NCBI RefSeq assembly: GCF_016907515.1
Contig: NZ_JAFBBY010000001.1
Coordinates: 4,588,001-4,652,000 of the forward strand
Length of the DNA: 64,000 bases
DNA from: Nocardioides nitrophenolicus
GTDB lineage: Bacteria > Actinomycetota > Actinomycetes > Propionibacteriales > Nocardioidaceae
Direction: 5' to 3'
The notes beneath the pieces are model-generated. The model was not told the DNA's origin, did not search any database, and saw nothing but the letters and a program-made list of their open reading frames with translations. A program made the position numbers and the translations under genes. How positions within the stretch are numbered: position 1 is the stretch's first letter; each line of letters begins with the position of its first letter. Shown in pieces: positions 60,081 to 64,000 of the stretch.

Positions 60081-61210
60081 ACTGTCCCTCCTGCCAGGCC
60101 GCGCTGGCCCCCGGGGCGCGGTTCTGCGAGAACTGCGGCGCCCAGGTGGGTGCCGCGGCGGCGGCCCCGGTGCCGGCGGCGGTGGCCTCCGCCGACGACC
60201 CGCTCGGCGACGCGCCGATCAGCGCGCCGACCCGCAAGCCGGCGGCCGCGCTGCCCGATCCGCCGGCACCGGCCGGGCGGCGTCCCTGCGCGGAGTGCGG
60301 GGGAGAGGTCGGCCCCGACCTCTACTGCCTCGAGTGCGGCACCAAGGCGCCCAGCGAGCGCGACCACTTCCAGGAGCAGCCCGCCCCCTGGGTCGCCGGC
60401 GTGTGCGACAAGGCGATCCGCAAGAACCGCAACGAGGATGCGATGGCGCTGCTCGCCGGCGCCGAGCCCGGCTCGCGGGCCGTGCTCATCGTGATGGACG
60501 GGGTGTCCAACTCCATCGACTCCGACGTCGCGTCGCTGGCCGGCGCGCGCGCCGCGCGGGAGGTGCTGCGGATGCCGCTGCCGGCGGGGATGGGTACGCC
60601 GGAGAGCCGCGACGCCGCCGTACGCAAGGTGTTCACCGATGCCGCGGCCGCCGCCAACACCGCGATCGTCGCGGTCACCGACCCCGACTCGCCCAACCCG
60701 GCCTCGGCGACCTTCACGGCCGCGGTCCTCGAGGGCAGGCGGATCACCTGGGCCAACATCGGCGACTCGCGCTCCTACTGGCTGCCCGACGACGGCACCC
60801 CCGTCCAGCTCACCGTCGACGACTCCGTCGCCCAGGCCCAGATCGCCTCCGGCGTCGCGCGGGAGGTGGCCGAGACCGGGCCGCAGGCGCACGCCATCAC
60901 CAAGTGGCTGGGCCGCGACTCCGAGGACCAGAAGCCCACCGTGGGCGCACTCGAGGTGGACCGCGGCGGCTGGCTGCTGGCCTGCTCCGACGGGCTGTGG
61001 AACTACGCCTCCGAGCCCGAGGCGCTGGCCGCCCAGGTGCGCGCCGCCGCCACCACCGACCCGCTTCAGCTCGCCCTCGCGCTGGTCGCGTTCGCGAACG
61101 ACGCGGGCGGTCACGACAACATCACCGCCGCCCTGGCCCGGGTCGAGATTCCGGGCCTCGGGCACAATGACCAGACGCCGACCCCAGGAGGAGAGCCGAG
61201 CGATGGCTGA
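60077..61210 (+). CDS. PP2C-family protein phosphatase with N-terminal zinc ribbons
   Basis: 377 residues from GTG 60077 (GTGA overlap). Two zinc-ribbon motifs precede the catalytic domain: CPSCQAALAPGARFCENCGA (3-22) and CAECGGEVGPDLYCLECG (about 73-90). The PP2C domain (about 105-365) has NRNEDAM, VMDGVSNS (metal Asp), ITWANIGDSRSYWL and LLACSDGLWNY, with the last acid in GGHDNITAAL. It should remove phosphates placed by PknG or other kinases. It overlaps the VWA gene by 8 nt. Confidence 0.92.
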   Translation: MNCPSCQAALAPGARFCENCGAQVGAAAAAPVPAAVASADDPLGDAPISAPTRKPAAALPDPPAPAGRRPCAECGGEVGPDLYCLECGTKAPSERDHFQEQPAPWVAGVCDKAIRKNRNEDAMALLAGAEPGSRAVLIVMDGVSNSIDSDVASLAGARAAREVLRMPLPAGMGTPESRDAAVRKVFTDAAAAANTAIVAVTDPDSPNPASATFTAAVLEGRRITWANIGDSRSYWLPDDGTPVQLTVDDSVAQAQIASGVAREVAETGPQAHAITKWLGRDSEDQKPTVGALEVDRGGWLLACSDGLWNYASEPEALAAQVRAAATTDPLQLALALVAFANDAGGHDNITAALARVEIPGLGHNDQTPTPGGEPSDG

Positions 61211-62492
61211 GTTCAGCGCCGCCGTCTACCAGAACGAGTTCCTGCCCGACGGCGGGACCGACGTCAACGCGATCGTCACGATCACCTGCCAGGGCGCCGG
61301 CACCGCCGGCCAGTCCGGGGCGGGCAGCGCGGGCGAGATCATCATCGTCGACACCTCGGGCTCGATGGGCCCGGCGACGATGGCCGCCGCCAAGGAGGGC
61401 GCGCAGGCCGCGCTCGCCGAGATCGTCGACGGCACCTACTTCGCCGTGATCGCCGGTGCCGACCGGGCGATGCTGGCCTACCCGCAGGTCTCCAGCGGCC
61501 CCGGCATGGTCCCGATGGACGCCCGCACCCGCCAGGAGGCCTCCGCGGCGATCGACCGCTTCGTCGGCAGCGGCGGCACGGCCATCAGCACCTGGCTCGA
61601 CCTCGCCGGCCAGCTCTTCTCCTCGGTCAGCGCGGTCACCCAGCGCCACGTGCTGCTGCTCACCGACGGAGAGAACCGCGAGCGTCCCGGCCGTCTCGAC
61701 GACGCGATCAACCGCGCCACCGGCTACTTCCAGGCCGACTGCCGCGGAGCCGGCACCGACTGGCAGGTCGCCGAGATCCGCCGGATCGCGCAGGCCCTGC
61801 TCGGCACCGTCGACATCATCCCGAGCCCGGCCGAGATGAAGGCGCAGTTCCAGGAGATCATGCGCAACGCCATGGCCCGCGGCGTCGCCGACGCCTCCCT
61901 GCGGGTGTGGACCCCGCAGGGTGCCGAGGTGCTCTTCGTGCGCCAGGTCTCGCCGACCGTCGAGGACCTGACCAACCGTCGTACGCCGGTCAACCCGCTG
62001 ACCGGCGACTACCCGACCGGCGCCTGGTCCGACGAGTCCCGCGACTACCACGTCGCCGTCCGGGTGCCGGCCAAGGCGATCGGCCAGGAGCAGCTCGCCG
62101 CCCGGGTCCAGCTCGCGCTCGGCAGCGACGTGGTAGCGCAGGGCCTGGTCAAGGCGACCTGGTCCAACAACTCCGAGCTCACCACCCGCATCGACCAGCA
62201 GGTCGCCCACTACACCGGACAGGCCGAGCTCGCGCAGGTGATCCAGGAGGGCCTGGCCGCGAAGGCGGCCGGCGACGAGGCGACCGCGACCACCAAGCTG
62301 GGCCGCGCCGTCCAGCTCGCCGCCGAGACCGGCAACGACGAGGCCACCTCCAAGCTGCGCAAGGTCGTCGACGTCGACAACGAGGAGACCGGCACCGTCC
62401 GGCTCAAGCGCACCGTGGAGAAGGCCGACGAGATGGCCCTCGACACCGCGTCCACCAAGACCACGCGGATCCGCAAGGAGCCCACCGCATGA
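61203..62492 (+). CDS. VWA-domain protein with Thr-rich C-terminal tail
   Basis: 429 residues, ATG 61203. A von Willebrand A domain with complete MIDAS: DTSGSMG (Asp50, Ser52, Ser54), Thr in GSGGTAIST and Asp155 in LLLTDGEN. A beta-rich middle follows (about 225-330). The helical C-terminal part ends in a tail with possible phospho-acceptor threonines (NEETGTVRLKRTVEK; DTASTKTTRIRKE). Cytoplasmic, no signal. VWA proteins of this kind accompany kinases and PP2C enzymes in Ter-type triads. It overlaps both neighbours. Confidence 0.88.
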   Translation: MAEFSAAVYQNEFLPDGGTDVNAIVTITCQGAGTAGQSGAGSAGEIIIVDTSGSMGPATMAAAKEGAQAALAEIVDGTYFAVIAGADRAMLAYPQVSSGPGMVPMDARTRQEASAAIDRFVGSGGTAISTWLDLAGQLFSSVSAVTQRHVLLLTDGENRERPGRLDDAINRATGYFQADCRGAGTDWQVAEIRRIAQALLGTVDIIPSPAEMKAQFQEIMRNAMARGVADASLRVWTPQGAEVLFVRQVSPTVEDLTNRRTPVNPLTGDYPTGAWSDESRDYHVAVRVPAKAIGQEQLAARVQLALGSDVVAQGLVKATWSNNSELTTRIDQQVAHYTGQAELAQVIQEGLAAKAAGDEATATTKLGRAVQLAAETGNDEATSKLRKVVDVDNEETGTVRLKRTVEKADEMALDTASTKTTRIRKEPTA

Positions 62493-63304
62493 GCACCTGC
62501 CCGTCCGGGCACGAGTCGGCCTCGGACGACTACTGCGACGTCTGCGGCCTGCCGATCCCGGCGGGCGGCGGTACGCCGGCCCCGGACGGGTCGGGTGCCC
62601 CGGCCGCGCCCGCCGCTCCCGCCGCTCCGGCGGCTCCGGCGGCTCCGCCCGCGCCCGCCGCGCCCTCGACGGCCGAGTGCCCCAACTGCCAGGCGGCCAA
62701 CCCGCCGAACGCGCTGTTCTGCGAGGCCTGCGGCTACGACTTCACCACCGGCTCGATGCCCCGTCCGGTCACGCCGTCGGTGCTCGACCTCGGCGCGGGC
62801 GTCCCGTCCGCCCCGGCCGCTCCCGCCGGCGTCGACGACCCCGGCACCTCCGACGCGAAGCAGCCGGCCGCCGCGGGGACCTCGATCGCGCCGCCGCTCG
62901 CCGAGGCCTGGGTGGCCGAGGTCTGGATCGACCCCGACTGGTACGCCGACCAGGAGTCGACCGACCCGCTCCCGTCCGCGGGGGTGCCGACCGTCGTACC
63001 CCTGCGCGCGACGTCGGTCCTGGTCGGCCGCACCTCCCGCAGTCGCGGCATCCACCCCGACATCGACCTCGCCGCCGACAACGGCATCAGCCGGCGCCAC
63101 TGCCAGCTGACCACCGACGGCACCCGCTGGTGGGTCGAGGACCTCGGCTCGTCCAACGGCACCTACCTCGGCTCGGCCGTCGGCCCGCTGCCCAAGGACC
63201 CGCTGCCGGCGGGGGAGAAGCGCGAGATCGCGCCCGACGCGCGGGTCTATCTCGGCGCGTGGACCCGGATCGTGATCCGGCGGGCCCAGCCCGGCGAGGT
63301 CTGA
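62489..63304 (+). CDS. FHA-domain protein with N-terminal zinc ribbons
   Basis: 271 residues, ATG 62489 (ATGA overlap). An N-terminal CPSGHESASDDYCDVCG repeats the YCDVCG module of PknG; a second ribbon is CPNCQAANPPNALFCEACG (about 69-87). The two are joined by an Ala/Pro repeat linker. The C-terminal FHA domain (about 170-268) has the phosphothreonine-binding positions VGRTSRSRG, SRRHCQL and DLGSSNGTYLG. It lacks the ETTS acceptor motif of GarA. It likely reads phospho-Thr on cluster proteins. Last gene of the cluster. Confidence 0.9.
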   Translation: MSTCPSGHESASDDYCDVCGLPIPAGGGTPAPDGSGAPAAPAAPAAPAAPAAPPAPAAPSTAECPNCQAANPPNALFCEACGYDFTTGSMPRPVTPSVLDLGAGVPSAPAAPAGVDDPGTSDAKQPAAAGTSIAPPLAEAWVAEVWIDPDWYADQESTDPLPSAGVPTVVPLRATSVLVGRTSRSRGIHPDIDLAADNGISRRHCQLTTDGTRWWVEDLGSSNGTYLGSAVGPLPKDPLPAGEKREIAPDARVYLGAWTRIVIRRAQPGEV

Positions 63305-63312
63305 GCCTCCGG

Positions 63313-63378
63313 GTCCGGGCCGGGTCTGCTCGTCGTCCGGGACGGGTCTCCTCGTCGTCCGGGACGGGTCTCCTCGTC
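63313..63378 (+). repeat. 22-bp tandem repeat, three copies
   Basis: The unit GTCCGGGACGGGTCTCCTCG (plus TC) occurs at 63313-63334 (two changes), 63335-63356 and 63357-63378 (identical), right after the FHA stop. Confidence 0.8.
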
Positions 63379-63437
63379 GTACCCGGCAGATGGGTCGCGG
63401 TTCCGGTCGAATCGCGACCCGCATGCCGGGTACGACG
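63375..63437. terminator. Long hairpin between convergent genes
   Basis: Arms 63375-63399 and 63413-63437 pair at 22 of 25 positions (CGTCGTACCCGGCA type), with a 13-nt loop. It lies after the FHA gene and before the convergent methyltransferase end, so bidirectional termination is plausible; no T-run is seen. Confidence 0.6.
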
Positions 63438-63479
63438 CACCGCTCGCCCCCTGGCGGGCTCACGGCGTGCGCGGAGGGG

Positions 63480-64000
63480 TCAGCGACGGGTGGCGATCAG
63501 CGCCGAGGCGTCGGGCGCGACCATCACCTCGACGGTCGTGAACCGCTCGTCGGTGAGCCACTCCTCGCGCAGGGTGTCGACCCGGCCGCCCGTGATCGGC
63601 GGCCACATCTCGCAGGGGAAGAAGTCGTCGAGCACCACGATGCCGCCCGGCTCGACCAGGTCGGCGATCTTGTCGACGCCGACCGCCGAGCGGTCGCCGG
63701 AGTCGAGGAACAGCAGCGAGAACGGGCCCTTGTCCATCAGCGTCGACCAGTCCGCCTCGAGGACGTCGACCAGCGGGTCGTCGTCGAAGATCTCGATCGC
63801 GGCCGCCGCCAGCTTGGGGTCGAGCTCCGCGGTGAGGATCCGCGCCTTGTCGTTGCGCACGCCTGAGCGCAGCCAGGCGGTGCCGACCCCGCACCCGGTC
63901 CCGAACTCGGCCATGGTGCCCTCGCGGGTCGCCGCCAGCGCGGCGAGCAGCCGACCGGTCTCGTTGCGGCAGAACGACACGTACCCGGCGCGCCGGGACA
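63480..64000 (-). CDS. SAM-dependent O-methyltransferase-like protein (5' end off window)
   Basis: At least 173 residues, open at the right edge; a GTG at 63980 is an alternative internal start. The Rossmann methyltransferase fold shows motif I AEFGTGCGVGTAWL, an acidic loop TAELDPKLAAAAIE, motif IV LLFLDSGDRSAVGV and VEPGGIVVLDDFFP. This is close to class I O-methyltransferases acting on small molecules; the substrate is unknown. It is convergent with the FHA gene. Confidence 0.85.
   Translation of the reverse strand, partial: SRRAGYVSFCRNETGRLLAALAATREGTMAEFGTGCGVGTAWLRSGVRNDKARILTAELDPKLAAAAIEIFDDDPLVDVLEADWSTLMDKGPFSLLFLDSGDRSAVGVDKIADLVEPGGIVVLDDFFPCEMWPPITGGRVDTLREEWLTDERFTTVEVMVAPDASALIATRR

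Noticed and set aside
62595..62680. Ala/Pro codon repeat in the FHA gene as a CRISPR-like or regulatory repeat
   Set aside because: It is a simple coding linker repeat (APAAPAAP) with no spacers.

Overview
The window is a 64 kb chromosomal stretch of a very high-GC actinomycete. Third-position G/C bias is strong throughout, and many genes start with GTG. Several start codons lie about 6-8 nt after a TAnnnT -10 box, which suggests leaderless mRNAs. A PknG/GlnX/GlnH signalling cluster and an ilvBNC operon with a leader-peptide attenuator are present. The protein set resembles Propionibacteriales of the Nocardioides type; that placement is inference, since no rRNA or marker comparison could be run. 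No tRNA, rRNA, CRISPR, IS element or prophage was recognised. No gene-free stretch exceeds about 250 bases.

Layout. 1-3.0 kb: a frameshifted ECF sigma-factor gene with a partial membrane-protein partner, a lipoprotein hydrolase, an unknown gene and a degenerate P-loop protein. 3.05-6.35 kb: gatCAB. 6.36-7.08 kb: a VapBC-type toxin-antitoxin pair behind an 18-bp operator dyad. 7.08-13.4 kb: a cobalamin riboswitch controlling two secreted proteins and a complete three-gene ECF transporter. The secreted pair looks like the two halves of transcobalamin/intrinsic factor encoded separately. 13.4-18.7 kb, mostly minus strand: a GSDH-type dehydrogenase, an alpha/beta hydrolase, an EamA transporter and a secreted protein. 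18.9-23.7 kb: a large LuxR-family ATPase and small enzymes. 23.8-28.3 kb: ilvD and three downstream genes. 28.3-32.8 kb: a GDSL hydrolase, a VOC protein, LysR divergent from a secreted SurE-like enzyme, and a CHAD protein. 32.8-36.4 kb: ilvBNC with its attenuator. 36.5-43.5 kb: VOC, EamA, a large PKD protein, an ABC-2 exporter, a DsbA-like protein and MaoC. 43.6-46.9 kb: efeUOB behind an IdeR/DtxR-type iron box. 47.0-50.9 kb: serA and a divergent MocR/YczE pair. 51.0-63.3 kb: a ten-gene, mostly start-stop overlapping cluster on the plus strand. 63.5 kb to the end: a partial methyltransferase.

The two most interesting regions are the B12-controlled secreted-binder plus ECF locus and the signalling cluster. 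The cluster holds TelA, an unknown, AAA+, GlnX-like, GlnH-like, a coiled-coil protein, PknG, PP2C, VWA and FHA proteins. It joins the known amino-acid-sensing GlnH-GlnX-PknG pathway to a kinase/phosphatase/VWA set like those of tellurite-resistance-type (Ter) stress systems. Zinc-ribbon cysteine modules recur in its kinase, phosphatase and FHA proteins.

The window also carries at least three families of short palindromic repeats, mostly between convergent genes. One 21-nt unit occurs both in an intergenic hairpin and in frame inside the AAA+ gene.
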